Positions 55,308 to 64,000 of a stretch of 64,000 bases of DNA are shown here, piece after piece. How positions within the stretch are numbered: the stretch's first letter is position 1; every line of letters begins with the position of its first letter. The position numbers were made by a program, and so were the translations under genes. Source of the stretch: Selenomonas sp. (lineage in GTDB: Bacteria; Bacillota; Negativicutes; Selenomonadales; Selenomonadaceae); the NCBI GenBank assembly GCA_022482925.1, contig JAKVOG010000003.1:62001-126000 (forward strand), written 5' to 3'. The notes below the pieces were generated by a model. It worked only from the letters and a program-made list of their open reading frames with translations. It searched no databases and was not told the origin of the DNA.

Positions 55308-56527
55308 GTTCGTTGTAAAATGAAGTTGAACACCTAATAATTCAAAAATATCCATAGTGCATTGACTTATGGTAGAATAGAAGTTCACACACACACTATT
55401 CAAAGGAGTCATCACACTATGGACAACTCAAATTCTACCACAAATGAAGCTGCACGTAAATCCGGTAAACATCTCACACTCGATGAGCGTGGCATGATTC
55501 AGGCTTTGCGACGCGAAGGTAAATCACTCCGAGCTATAGCCGAAGCCATCGGATGCGTCCACACTACAGTCATGTATGAGTTGCGACGCGGTACGCCCGT
55601 CAAAACTCATGCGAAAGGCCGCGCCCCTGTCTATACCGCGAAGCGCGGTCAGAAGGCGTATGAAATGCACAGAGCCAATAGCCGCAAGCCTTGTAAAATC
55701 ATGAATGGACATTGCGATTCATTCATCCGTTGGACTATCGACCAAGTCCGTAAAGAACATTGGTCGTTGGATGCCTGTGCCGGATACGCCAAGGCCAAAG
55801 AGCTCTACTCTCCCCAAGACATGGTCTGTACCAAAACGCTCTACAACATGCTGCACTCCCAGCAGCTTCCTATCTCGCTCTTCGAGCTTCCTCAGGTGCT
55901 AAGCCGCAAGCAGCATAGACGTTGGAACAGGAAGAATAAACGCATGATGGGGCGCAGCATCGAGGAACGTCCGCAGGAGATTGCTGAGCGCAAGGAGATT
56001 GGCCATTGGGAAGCTGATACGGTCGTGGGCAAGCGCAACGGTAAGGAAGCTGTCGTGTTCACGCTTGTAGAGCGCGTTACACGCAACTACATTGCCATAA
56101 AGGTCTCTGGCCGTAATCGTTGCGGAGCTGCTGAAGCCATTGAACAATTACACGAGGTATATGGTGACAAGTTCAGCCAGGTTTTTAAGACCATTACAGC
56201 TGACAACGGCCCAGAATTTGAGGACCTTTCCAGCGTCGAAGAATGGGGTACCGACGTTTACTTCACTCATCCCTACAGTTCATGGGAGCGCGGTTCCAAC
56301 GAACGTCACAACGGAATGCTGAGGGAGTTTATCCCGAAAGGCGCTTCTATTGAGAACTACGATGCAGAGGATGTACTTTATTTTGCCGACACCATGAACC
56401 ATTGCCCGAGGCGTATCCTCGGCTACCAGACATCGCAGGAACTCTTCGATGACTTCCTCGATAAAGTCTATGCTAATTGAGAATTATTATGAGTTAAAAT
56501 TTTGTTCAACTTGCACTTGCAATTTAG
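55308..56527 (+). mobile_element. Complete IS30-family element
   Basis: 1220 bp. The left end reads GTTCGTTGTAAAATGAAG then TTGAAC; the right end, complemented, CTAAATTGCAAGTGCAAG then TTGAAC; about 15 of 24 positions agree, best at the inner TTGAAC. It lies 40 bases past the terminator of the MBL-fold gene and 25 bases before the tandem IS4-type pair. Confidence 0.9.
55419..56480 (+). CDS. IS30-family transposase (complete)
   Basis: 353 residues. N-terminal helix-turn-helix KHLTLDERGMIQALRREGKSLRAIAEAIGCVHTTVMYELRRG, then the DDE core: HWEADTVVGKRNGKEAVVF, ITADNGPEFEDLS and WERGSNERHNGMLREFIPKGAS. The ATG at 55419 has AAAGGAG upstream; an in-frame start further up lacks a site. Intact. Confidence 0.95.
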   Translation: MDNSNSTTNEAARKSGKHLTLDERGMIQALRREGKSLRAIAEAIGCVHTTVMYELRRGTPVKTHAKGRAPVYTAKRGQKAYEMHRANSRKPCKIMNGHCDSFIRWTIDQVRKEHWSLDACAGYAKAKELYSPQDMVCTKTLYNMLHSQQLPISLFELPQVLSRKQHRRWNRKNKRMMGRSIEERPQEIAERKEIGHWEADTVVGKRNGKEAVVFTLVERVTRNYIAIKVSGRNRCGAAEAIEQLHEVYGDKFSQVFKTITADNGPEFEDLSSVEEWGTDVYFTHPYSSWERGSNERHNGMLREFIPKGASIENYDAEDVLYFADTMNHCPRRILGYQTSQELFDDFLDKVYAN

Positions 56528-56542
56528 GAATCTTTATTTATG
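56528..56542. repeat. Direct repeat flanking IS30, right copy
   Basis: GAATCTTTATTTATG, identical to 55293-55307. Confidence 0.85.
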
Positions 56543-56552
56543 TTGTTAGTAT

Positions 56553-58132
56553 CTCAAACTTCGCACATCCCAAACAAGCCTGCAGTAATGCATGGCAAGG
56601 GAATGTGACTTATTAAATACCAAACTCATGCACACTGTTTCAAACAGTTGTGCCATAAATTTGGCAGATTTTTCAAGAAAGAATCCAGCATCTTATCCAA
56701 TTCCTTTTCCATGAAAAGTATTCGCTCTTTTATCTGGTCAACAAATGTCTTCAGTACCAAGAGCAATGCTTCCATATAGTGTAAATCCTGCAGTTCGTCA
56801 TAAGATGCAAAAAACAGATCACCAATGCTTCGTTTATCTGTATTTCGGCGCTGTTCTAGCGACAACATCGTGTAACGAGCAAAGACAATAGATACGTGGG
56901 CTGTCATAGCATCATAAGACATAGTTCTGCTTTCTTTTCCAAGCTTCAGGAATGACTTGCACATCTTGAAAAAGACTTCAATACTCCAGCGCTTGCCATA
57001 AGTCTGGATAATTTCTTCTTCAGACAAGCTGACATCTGTCGAAGCTAAGATGAGGTATTCCTGGCGATTATTCTTATTCCTCACGAAAACCAATTTCACC
57101 GGTGTGGATTTGGAGCCTTTCACAGCCTCAACTTCTACAGACAGCAGGAATTTAGAACGTCCGCGACGCTTCGTAGCAGAACGAAAAATGGCTGGCGCAC
57201 TTTGCATACGGCCATTGTAACGGAAATGGATTTTCTCCGATTTCTTGGACATGGCAATAACGTCATAGCCAATTTCCTTGATTTGAATCAGGGAAGATGG
57301 CGAGCAGAACCAAGTGTCAAAAAGAACGTGCTTCGCTGGAATCTGTGCAGTCTTTGCTTCTTTCAGAAGCGTCAGGACTACACTGGTCGCTTTGGATTGA
57401 GCCAGTTTACGCTGTTTGCCGCCATTGCTTCTAGCATCGATGTCAGAGGATGCTTCCTGGAGGCGGTTCTCACGATTTGCTGAGGACAGCAGGCAATGGC
57501 TGAGCGGCAGGAAAGAATTTCCATCACTCCATCCAAGCGTCAGCATGCGAAAACCTTTCGTATACTTATGCTCTACATGGTCAAAAACTTTTGCCAGAAG
57601 CTCAACCTTCTTAGAACGAGATCTGCTGAAAAGCGAATCATCGACAATGAGCACATTGCGGCGATTCTCGTCAGTCAGCGGAGCAACTTTCTGGATGACC
57701 TTAGCACCAAGATGCAGTGTGAATTTTCGCCAGTTAATGCTGCAGGAATTCATGAAGCGGTAAAGCGTATCTTTTGCAAAGGGGATGGATGCTGAAGCTT
57801 CCTTCTCCTTCTGAAAAAACGATTTACTGCCGAATGCATTTTCAAAGGCAACTTGAAAGACGTCTTTTACCGAAAAGCCGCGTACTTTATACGCATTGCA
57901 GGATTTGAGAATCTTACCAACCTGAAATTCTTCAAGAAAATGTGAGATTTTCGAGGAAAGGAGTTCACTGGACTGATGATTTTGTGCTACAATATTCATG
58001 GCATAAGCCCTCCGTTTTTGCTGTGATTTGTTTGACGACTTTATTATACAAAACGGAAATGGCTTATGCTATTTTATTTTTGGAAAGCTGATTTAAGAAT
58101 TAATTGGCAGTTTCACAACTGCGAAGTTTGAG
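56553..58132 (-). mobile_element. IS4-family element, tandem copy 1
   Basis: 1580 bp with perfect terminal inverted repeats CTCAAACTTCGCA / TGCGAAGTTTGAG. Preceded by TTAGTAT (56546-56552) and followed by TTAGTAT (58133-58139), which is also the left flank of the second copy. Confidence 0.95.
56626..57999 (-). CDS. IS4-family transposase (copy 1)
   Basis: 457 residues. RNVLIVDDSLFSRSRSKKVE (first Asp), HVLFDTWFCSPSSL (second Asp) and TYGKRWSIEVFFKMCKSFLKLGKES (the Y-2-R-3-E-6-K signature of IS4 transposases). N-terminal helical domain VGKILKSCNAYKVRGFSVKDVFQVAF. Intact. Confidence 0.93.
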   Translation of the reverse strand: MNIVAQNHQSSELLSSKISHFLEEFQVGKILKSCNAYKVRGFSVKDVFQVAFENAFGSKSFFQKEKEASASIPFAKDTLYRFMNSCSINWRKFTLHLGAKVIQKVAPLTDENRRNVLIVDDSLFSRSRSKKVELLAKVFDHVEHKYTKGFRMLTLGWSDGNSFLPLSHCLLSSANRENRLQEASSDIDARSNGGKQRKLAQSKATSVVLTLLKEAKTAQIPAKHVLFDTWFCSPSSLIQIKEIGYDVIAMSKKSEKIHFRYNGRMQSAPAIFRSATKRRGRSKFLLSVEVEAVKGSKSTPVKLVFVRNKNNRQEYLILASTDVSLSEEEIIQTYGKRWSIEVFFKMCKSFLKLGKESRTMSYDAMTAHVSIVFARYTMLSLEQRRNTDKRSIGDLFFASYDELQDLHYMEALLLVLKTFVDQIKERILFMEKELDKMLDSFLKNLPNLWHNCLKQCA

Positions 58133-58139
58133 TTAGTAT
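58133..58139. repeat. TTAGTAT spacer between tandem IS4 copies
   Basis: The middle of three TTAGTAT copies (56546-56552, 58133-58139, 59720-59726). The tandem pair has a period of 1587, that is element plus target repeat. Confidence 0.9.
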
Positions 58140-59719
58140 CTCAAACTTCGCACATCCCAAACAAGCCTGCAGTAATGCATGGCAAGGGAATGTGACTTAT
58201 TAAATACCAAACTCATGCACACTGTTTCAAACAGTTGTGCCATAAATTTGGCAGATTTTTCAAGAAAGAATCCAGCATCTTATCCAATTCCTTTTCCATG
58301 AAAAGTATTCGCTCTTTTATCTGGTCAACAAATGTCTTCAGTACCAAGAGCAATGCTTCCATATAGTGTAAATCCTGCAGTTCGTCATAAGATGCAAAAA
58401 ACAGATCACCAATGCTTCGTTTATCTGTATTTCGGCGCTGTTCTAGCGACAACATCGTGTAACGAGCAAAGACAATAGATACGTGGGCTGTCATAGCATC
58501 ATAAGACATAGTTCTGCTTTCTTTTCCAAGCTTCAGGAATGACTTGCACATCTTGAAAAAGACTTCAATACTCCAGCGCTTGCCATAAGTCTGGATAATT
58601 TCTTCTTCAGACAAGCTGACATCTGTCGAAGCTAAGATGAGGTATTCCTGGCGATTATTCTTATTCCTCACGAAAACCAATTTCACCGGTGTGGATTTGG
58701 AGCCTTTCACAGCCTCAACTTCTACAGACAGCAGGAATTTAGAACGTCCGCGACGCTTCGTAGCAGAACGAAAAATGGCTGGCGCACTTTGCATACGGCC
58801 ATTGTAACGGAAATGGATTTTCTCCGATTTCTTGGACATGGCAATAACGTCATAGCCAATTTCCTTGATTTGAATCAGGGAAGATGGCGAGCAGAACCAA
58901 GTGTCAAAAAGAACGTGCTTCGCTGGAATCTGTGCAGTCTTTGCTTCTTTCAGAAGCGTCAGGACTACACTGGTCGCTTTGGATTGAGCCAGTTTACGCT
59001 GTTTGCCGCCATTGCTTCTAGCATCGATGTCAGAGGATGCTTCCTGGAGGCGGTTCTCACGATTTGCTGAGGACAGCAGGCAATGGCTGAGCGGCAGGAA
59101 AGAATTTCCATCACTCCATCCAAGCGTCAGCATGCGAAAACCTTTCGTATACTTATGCTCTACATGGTCAAAAACTTTTGCCAGAAGCTCAACCTTCTTA
59201 GAACGAGATCTGCTGAAAAGCGAATCATCGACAATGAGCACATTGCGGCGATTCTCGTCAGTCAGCGGAGCAACTTTCTGGATGACCTTAGCACCAAGAT
59301 GCAGTGTGAATTTTCGCCAGTTAATGCTGCAGGAATTCATGAAGCGGTAAAGCGTATCTTTTGCAAAGGGGATGGATGCTGAAGCTTCCTTCTCCTTCTG
59401 AAAAAACGATTTACTGCCGAATGCATTTTCAAAGGCAACTTGAAAGACGTCTTTTACCGAAAAGCCGCGTACTTTATACGCATTGCAGGATTTGAGAATC
59501 TTACCAACCTGAAATTCTTCAAGAAAATGTGAGATTTTCGAGGAAAGGAGTTCACTGGACTGATGATTTTGTGCTACAATATTCATGGCATAAGCCCTCC
59601 GTTTTTGCTGTGATTTGTTTGACGACTTTATTATACAAAACGGAAATGGCTTATGCTATTTTATTTTTGGAAAGCTGATTTAAGAATTAATTGGCAGTTT
59701 CACAACTGCGAAGTTTGAG
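58140..59719 (-). mobile_element. IS4-family element, tandem copy 2
   Basis: 1580 bp, in the same direction as copy 1 and apparently identical to it, with the same inverted repeats. Right flank TTAGTAT at 59720-59726. Confidence 0.95.
58213..59586 (-). CDS. IS4-family transposase (copy 2)
   Basis: The same 457-residue protein as 56626-57999, with all catalytic motifs. Intact. Confidence 0.93.
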   Translation of the reverse strand: MNIVAQNHQSSELLSSKISHFLEEFQVGKILKSCNAYKVRGFSVKDVFQVAFENAFGSKSFFQKEKEASASIPFAKDTLYRFMNSCSINWRKFTLHLGAKVIQKVAPLTDENRRNVLIVDDSLFSRSRSKKVELLAKVFDHVEHKYTKGFRMLTLGWSDGNSFLPLSHCLLSSANRENRLQEASSDIDARSNGGKQRKLAQSKATSVVLTLLKEAKTAQIPAKHVLFDTWFCSPSSLIQIKEIGYDVIAMSKKSEKIHFRYNGRMQSAPAIFRSATKRRGRSKFLLSVEVEAVKGSKSTPVKLVFVRNKNNRQEYLILASTDVSLSEEEIIQTYGKRWSIEVFFKMCKSFLKLGKESRTMSYDAMTAHVSIVFARYTMLSLEQRRNTDKRSIGDLFFASYDELQDLHYMEALLLVLKTFVDQIKERILFMEKELDKMLDSFLKNLPNLWHNCLKQCA

Positions 59720-59823
59720 TTAGTATATAGAAATGGGATATCATAAATCTATCGAAAATCTTCATAAGTGGATAGGGTGTGGAAGAGTAAATCCCTTCAA
59801 TACGAGGTTAAGTAGAAAAATGC

Positions 59824-59854
59824 TTGACTTGGAGTCGACTCACAGTGTTAGGCT
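59824..59854 (+). promoter_or_regulatory. MerR-type promoter of the MATE operon
   Basis: -35 TTGACT (59824) and -10 TAGGCT (59849), 19 bp apart. The perfect palindrome GAGTCGACTC (59832-59841) lies in the spacer. Shares TTGACTTGGAGT with 39131. It begins about 100 bases to the right of the tandem IS4 pair. Confidence 0.72.
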
Positions 59855-59887
59855 GATAGATGGGTAAGACAGGTATGAGGAGATGTT

Positions 59888-61309
59888 ATGCGCGAAAATC
59901 TTTTAGGGCGGCTGCGGGCTGGTAAAGCATTGACATTGCGTCAGCTGATCCTGATGACGGTTCAGCTCAGTATTCCGGCTATCATGGCCAAGGTCACATC
60001 GGTTATCATGCAGTATATCGATGCGTCGATGGTTGGCACGATCGGTGCTGAGGCCGCAGCCAGCATCGGGCTGGTTGATTCCAGCACCTGGCTGCTGGGC
60101 GGGCTCACCTTGTCAGTCGGTACGGGCTTTACCGTGCAGGCAGCACATCGTATTGGAGCCAATGACAATGCCGGAGCGCGAAGCCTGATGCGGCATGGGC
60201 TGCTTACGGTCCTGCTGTTCAGCGCAATCCTTGGTGCAGTGGCAGTGGCAATCAGTGGCAGCCTGCCGTTATGGATCGGGGGGACTGCCGAAATCCGGAA
60301 GGATGCCTCTCGTTATTTTGCCATTTATATGGCAGCACTGCCATTGCTGGCTTTGAATTATACAGCGGGGGCGATGCTGCAGGCCAGTGGTAATATGCAG
60401 GTTCCCAGTCTGCTCAATGTCATGATGTGCATACTGGATGTCATCTTCAATTTATTGATGATCTTTCCTTCAAGGCAGCTGGACTGCTATGGCTGGATTG
60501 TTCCATTGCCGGGAGCTGGCCTTGGCGTTGCTGGCGCTGCTTTGGGGACTGTAATGGCTGAGGCCTGTTGCCTGGTGGGAATGCTCTGGTTCCTGCTGAA
60601 GCGCTCGCCAGTGCTGCATCTGCGCCCGGAGAATCAGATGTTTTCTTATTGGCAGGAACTGCGCGAAGCCCTTCGTCTGGCCTTGCCGATGGGGTTCGAG
60701 GAATTTGTAATGGGTGGTGCATATGTTGCTTTTACGCGTATCGTATCACCGCTGGGAACTGTGGCCCTGGCCGCGAATTCCTTTGCAATCACAGCCGAGA
60801 GTCTTTGCTATATGCCGGGCTATGGTGTAGCGGCTGCTGCCGCTACGCTGATTGGTCAGAGTGTGGGGGCTGGCCGGCCGAAACTTGCCCGGAAGCTGGC
60901 CTGGGTCAATGCAGCCTTTGGCATGTTTGTGATGCTGGTCATGGGCCTGTTCATGTATGGGCTGGCACCGGTGATGATGGCGCTGCTTTCACCGGATCTG
61001 CGGGTTATTGCTGCGGGTACGGAGGTGCTGCGTATTGAGGCGTTTGCTGAGCCTTGTTTTGCTGCGGCTATTGTCGTGACCGGAATATTTCGCGGTGCCG
61101 GCAACACGCTGCTGCCCAGTATCGTGAATTTTATCAGCATGTGGGGCGTACGCATTCCGCTGGCAGCCTGGTTAGCACTGTCGTATGGCCTGCGCGGCGT
61201 CTGGATTGCCATGTGCACCGAGCTCTGTGTGAGAGGCTGCCTGTTCTTGTTTTTGCTCTGGCAGCAATCTGAACGGATTTATTATCACAGGATCATATCG
61301 AAAGGATGA
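59888..61309 (+). CDS. MATE-family efflux transporter
   Basis: A 473-residue, 12-helix multidrug and toxin extrusion protein: LTLRQLILMTVQLSIPAIMAKVTSVIMQYIDASMVGTIGAEAAASIGL in the first half and the repeat LRLALPMGFEEFVMGGAYVAFTRIVSPLGTVALAANSFAITAESLCYMPGYGVAAAAATLIGQSVGAG in the second. Uses Na+ or H+ to expel drugs or metabolites. First gene behind the MerR-type promoter; start follows AGGAGATGTT. Its stop overlaps the next gene (ATGA). Confidence 0.92.
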   Translation: MRENLLGRLRAGKALTLRQLILMTVQLSIPAIMAKVTSVIMQYIDASMVGTIGAEAAASIGLVDSSTWLLGGLTLSVGTGFTVQAAHRIGANDNAGARSLMRHGLLTVLLFSAILGAVAVAISGSLPLWIGGTAEIRKDASRYFAIYMAALPLLALNYTAGAMLQASGNMQVPSLLNVMMCILDVIFNLLMIFPSRQLDCYGWIVPLPGAGLGVAGAALGTVMAEACCLVGMLWFLLKRSPVLHLRPENQMFSYWQELREALRLALPMGFEEFVMGGAYVAFTRIVSPLGTVALAANSFAITAESLCYMPGYGVAAAAATLIGQSVGAGRPKLARKLAWVNAAFGMFVMLVMGLFMYGLAPVMMALLSPDLRVIAAGTEVLRIEAFAEPCFAAAIVVTGIFRGAGNTLLPSIVNFISMWGVRIPLAAWLALSYGLRGVWIAMCTELCVRGCLFLFLLWQQSERIYYHRIISKG

Positions 61310-62181
61310 ATTTAAATATGGAACAACATAAAAATGAAGTATTTACTGGTGAACGGGCATTGTTTCAGGGAAAGGAACTGGAGCTCATTGACTGCACGTT
61401 TCAGGATGGAGAATCCCCGCTCAAGGAAAGCGAGCAGATCCAGTTGCTGGGAGCGCGCTTCAAATGGAAGTATCCTCTTTGGTACAGTCGGCATATCACG
61501 GTAAAAAGCAGCGTGTTCTTTGAGATGGCACGCGCGGGGGTATGGTATACGGATGATGTCCATTTTGAGGATGTGACGATTGAGGCCCCAAAGGAATTTC
61601 GGCGCTGCCATGGCATTGTCCTGAAACAGGTTTCGATACCGAATGCCGATGAGACACTGTGGAATTGTCAGGATGTGACGATGGATCATGTTCTGGTCAA
61701 AGGCAATTATTTTGCCATGAACAGTCAGGATATGAAGCTGGATCATTTTACCTTGTATGGCAATTACAGCTTTGATGGGGCCAAGAACGTAGAGATCCAT
61801 AATGCCCGGATCCTGTCGAAGGATTTTGCCTGGAACAGCGAGAATGTCACAATCTATGATTCGTATATTTCGGGTGAATATCTGGGCTGGAATGCGAAGA
61901 ATCTGACCCTGGTGAATTGTACGATTGAAAGTTTGCAGGGGTTCTGCTATATCAAGAATCTGGTGTTGAAGAACTGCAAGCTCATCAATACGACGCTGGC
62001 CTTTGAATATTGTACGGTTGATGCAGATATCACAGGTGGTGTGGACAGCGTCTTGAATCCGACCAGTGGCACGATCCGGGCAGATCGTATCGGGGAACTA
62101 ATCATGGAGCCGGATAAGGTGAATGTAACGAAGACCACGATCATCTGCCGCCAGGAAGTTCCCATGGAACAGACGGTATAA
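61306..62181 (+). CDS. DUF3737-family protein
   Basis: A 291-residue protein of the DUF3737 family with a repeating strand pattern that suggests a parallel beta-helix: NEVFTGERALFQGKELELIDCTFQDGESPLKES, WYSRHITVKSSVFFEMARAGVWYTDDVHFEDVTIEAPKEFRRC, NCQDVTMDHVLVKGNYFAMNSQDM, LGWNAKNLTLVNCTIESLQGFCYIKNLVLKNCKL. No signal peptide. Function unknown. Coupled to the MATE gene by a 4-base overlap; a second start at 61318 is possible. Confidence 0.88.
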   Translation: MNLNMEQHKNEVFTGERALFQGKELELIDCTFQDGESPLKESEQIQLLGARFKWKYPLWYSRHITVKSSVFFEMARAGVWYTDDVHFEDVTIEAPKEFRRCHGIVLKQVSIPNADETLWNCQDVTMDHVLVKGNYFAMNSQDMKLDHFTLYGNYSFDGAKNVEIHNARILSKDFAWNSENVTIYDSYISGEYLGWNAKNLTLVNCTIESLQGFCYIKNLVLKNCKLINTTLAFEYCTVDADITGGVDSVLNPTSGTIRADRIGELIMEPDKVNVTKTTIICRQEVPMEQTV

Positions 62182-62193
62182 GGAGTAATCGAC

Positions 62194-63348
62194 ATGGTAT
62201 ATGATTTTGATGCAGTCACCAACCGCAGCGGGACGAATGCCTATAAATGGGAGATCGGGGCGGGTGAATTGCCAATGTGGGTGGCCGATATGGATTTTCC
62301 TACGGCACCGGCTGTGAGGGAGGCCATTGAACGGCGCGCCGCGCATGGTGTCTTTGGTTACTCGGTGATACCGCCTGCCTGGAATTCTGCCATCGTGGCT
62401 TGGTGGCAGCAGCGCCATGCGGTGATTTTTTCGCCGGAGTCTGTGATCTTCTGCGCCGGTGTTGTTCCGGCTATCTCCAGTATGATCCGTAAACTGACGA
62501 CACCGGCCGAGAAGGTACTGGTGCAGACACCTGTCTACAATATTTTTTTTAACAGCATCTGCAATAACGGTCGGTTTCCGGTTGAGAATCCACTGCAACG
62601 GACTGCCGATGGGTATGAAATAGACTGGACGGATCTGGAGCAGAAACTCAGCAATCCGCAGGTCACGCTGATGCTGCTCTGCAATCCACAGAATCCAGGC
62701 GGGATCATCTGGGGCAGGGAAGATCTGTCCAGGATTGGTGCTCTGTGTGCCAGATACCATGTGACGGTAATATCCGATGAGATCCACTGCGACCTGACTG
62801 ATCCGGGGTATGATTATGTGCCATTTGCTTCGGCATCGGATACTTGCCGTGCCATCAGCATTACCTGTGTGGCGCCGTCGAAAGCATTCAATATTGCCGG
62901 TTTGCAGGGAGCTGCTGTTATTGCGGCGGATGAAGCGCTGCGGCATAAGGTCTGGCGGGGGCTTAATACCGATGAATGCGCTGAACCGAATGCTTTTGCC
63001 ATTCAGGCAGCTATAGCAGCTTTTACGGTCGGTGGGGAATGGCTGGATGCACTGCGGATGTATATTGCAGCAAACAAGGCGATGGTCCGGGGCTATCTGC
63101 AGCAGGAACTGCCTGAGATCACCATGGTGGATGGACATGCTACGTACCTGTGCTGGCTGGACTGTCGGCAGATCAGCCGCGATGATCTGCAGTTGGCTGC
63201 GGATATTCGGCAGAAGACGGGACTATTCCTTTCGAATGGCAGCCAGTATGGCGCAGCCGGAGCGGGTTATCTGCGGATGAATGTTGCCTGTCCGCGTCAT
63301 ATGGTAGAAGATGGGCTGGATCGTTTGCGACGGGCGGTTCGGTTATAA
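62194..63348 (+). CDS. PatB/MalY-type aminotransferase (probable C-S lyase)
   Basis: A 384-residue PLP enzyme of fold type I. Marks: NAYKWEIGAGELPMWVADMDFPTAPAV (the MWVADMDF of MalY/PatB), LCNPQNPGGIIWGREDL, VISDEIHCDL (PLP-binding Asp), APSKAFNIAGLQGA (Schiff-base Lys) and YLRMNVACPRHMVEDGLDRL. Family members split cystathionine or other cysteine S-conjugates. 12 bases after DUF3737 and in one unit with it and the MATE pump, suggesting that a sulfur-containing compound is both cleaved and exported. Confidence 0.92.
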   Translation: MVYDFDAVTNRSGTNAYKWEIGAGELPMWVADMDFPTAPAVREAIERRAAHGVFGYSVIPPAWNSAIVAWWQQRHAVIFSPESVIFCAGVVPAISSMIRKLTTPAEKVLVQTPVYNIFFNSICNNGRFPVENPLQRTADGYEIDWTDLEQKLSNPQVTLMLLCNPQNPGGIIWGREDLSRIGALCARYHVTVISDEIHCDLTDPGYDYVPFASASDTCRAISITCVAPSKAFNIAGLQGAAVIAADEALRHKVWRGLNTDECAEPNAFAIQAAIAAFTVGGEWLDALRMYIAANKAMVRGYLQQELPEITMVDGHATYLCWLDCRQISRDDLQLAADIRQKTGLFLSNGSQYGAAGAGYLRMNVACPRHMVEDGLDRLRRAVRL

Positions 63349-63361
63349 AAAAACAAAACAG

Positions 63362-63394
63362 CCGGTTTTGTTGGTCTTGAAGCCAATCAGACCG
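63362..63394 (+). terminator. Probable terminator of the MATE operon
   Basis: CCGG-x5-TTGG pairs with CCAA-x5-CCGG around TCTTGAAG, followed by TTATTTATTT. The interrupted stem makes this weaker than the others. Confidence 0.5.
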
Positions 63395-63499
63395 GTTATT
63401 TATTTACAAAATAAAGACATGACATATGAAATAAAAGATATTGAAAATTAACTTAAAAAGAAATATAATGGATAAGTCTATGGAAAGGAGAATGTATTT

Positions 63500-64000
63500 A
63501 TGTTATATCCAATGAAATTGCAGGCACCTTTGAAGGATTATCTTTGGGGTGGCACGAAATTGAAGGAAGAGTATGGCAAGAAAAGCGATCTCGCTAAAGT
63601 GGCAGAGAGCTGGGAACTGTCCTGCCATGAGGCCGGAAAGAGTATCATCCGTAATGGAGCAGCTGCGGGGATGACACTGTCGGACTGGATTGAAAAAGAA
63701 GGCAAAGCTGTATTGGGCGTCAATGCCAACTGTTTTTCGTATTTTCCCTTGTTGATCAAGCTCATTGATGCACATGACAATCTGTCGGTACAGGTTCATC
63801 CGGATAATGAGTATGCGCTCCGGGTAGAGGGCGAGTATGGCAAGACGGAGATGTGGTACATCGTGGACTGTGAGCCTGGCGCATCGTTGATCTATGGCTT
63901 CAAGGACACAATCACGAAAGAGGAATTTCGTCGGCGTATCCAGGATAATACTCTGCTGGAGGTATGCAACCAGGTGCCGGTCCATAAGGGCGATGTGTTC
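63500..64000 (+). CDS. manA: Mannose-6-phosphate isomerase, class I (3' end outside window)
   Basis: The first 167 codons: MKLQAPLKDYLWGGTKLKEEYG (the YLWGG start), ESWELSCHEAGKS (Glu-x-Ser-Cys/His region), FPLLIKLIDAHDNLSVQVHPDNEYAL (zinc ligands Gln and His in QVHPDN), and GKTEMWYIVDCEPGASLIYGF (zinc Glu). Interconverts fructose-6-phosphate and mannose-6-phosphate for sugar use and polysaccharide precursors. ATG at 63500 follows AAAGGAG. Continues past the window. Confidence 0.93.
   Translation, partial: MLYPMKLQAPLKDYLWGGTKLKEEYGKKSDLAKVAESWELSCHEAGKSIIRNGAAAGMTLSDWIEKEGKAVLGVNANCFSYFPLLIKLIDAHDNLSVQVHPDNEYALRVEGEYGKTEMWYIVDCEPGASLIYGFKDTITKEEFRRRIQDNTLLEVCNQVPVHKGDVF

Noticed and set aside
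55293-59726. A larger transposon made of IS30 plus the tandem IS4 copies
   Set aside because: Each element has its own direct repeat and no repeat encloses the set.

Overview
The window looks like a chromosomal accessory region of an anaerobic Firmicute-type bacterium. Negativicutes of the Selenomonas/Mitsuokella/Megasphaera kind would fit best, but this is inferred from gene content only (4Fe-4S aldo/keto reductases, flavodoxin remnants, many small redox enzymes and HxlR/LysR/MerR-type control) and no ribosomal gene is present to prove it. Base composition is close to balanced. There are no rRNA or tRNA genes, no CRISPR array and no clear prophage.

Layout. 1-1.8 kb: end of an IS30 element inserted in a LysR gene, then a flavodoxin remnant. 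1.8-5.2 kb: a leftward operon (SRPBCC, HxlR regulator, nitroreductase, glyoxalase-like), a second HxlR gene and an exported DJ-1/PfpI protein. 5.2-9.5 kb: a MerR-type promoter followed by a Tat-type aldo/keto reductase-ferredoxin, a NapH/NapG-like membrane iron-sulfur protein, and cinA; all three reading frames are broken. 9.9-15.4 kb: an intact stretch with an MFS carrier, a hybrid histidine kinase and an ArsR/permease/thioredoxin operon. 15.4-31.2 kb: an IS-dense zone (IS110, two inverted IS3, IS66, IS256, a partial IS3, ISL3) that splits guanine deaminase, a TetR regulator, an MFS pump and other genes. 31.2-41.2 kb: small detoxification and regulatory genes, a Phd/Doc toxin-antitoxin pair set between duplicated terminators, an exported hydrolase, and a second MerR-type promoter with a haem-type membrane protein and a second Tat-type aldo/keto reductase. 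41.2-44.7 kb: IS256 and a group II intron. 44.7-55.2 kb: LysR, TSUP, AlaX, GH1, RpiR, TrmO and MBL-fold genes plus a dead dxs-like gene. 55.3-59.7 kb: an IS30 and an exact tandem pair of an IS4-type element. 59.8-64 kb: MATE, DUF3737 and PatB genes behind a third MerR-type promoter, then the start of manA.

How it works together. Much of the non-mobile content reads as stress and carbonyl/electrophile handling: two exported aldo/keto reductase modules, nitroreductases, glyoxalase-like and DJ-1-like proteins, drug pumps and their one-component regulators. Three transcription units (5.2, 39.2 and 59.9 kb) start from promoters with a palindrome inside a 19-bp spacer, the signature of MerR-family control, so one or more regulators outside the window may co-ordinate them.

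About 30% of the window is mobile DNA. Outside the insertion sequences at least a dozen recognisable genes carry single-base indels, many of them +1 insertions. That is either extensive gene decay or residual sequencing error, and the two cannot be told apart from the sequence alone.
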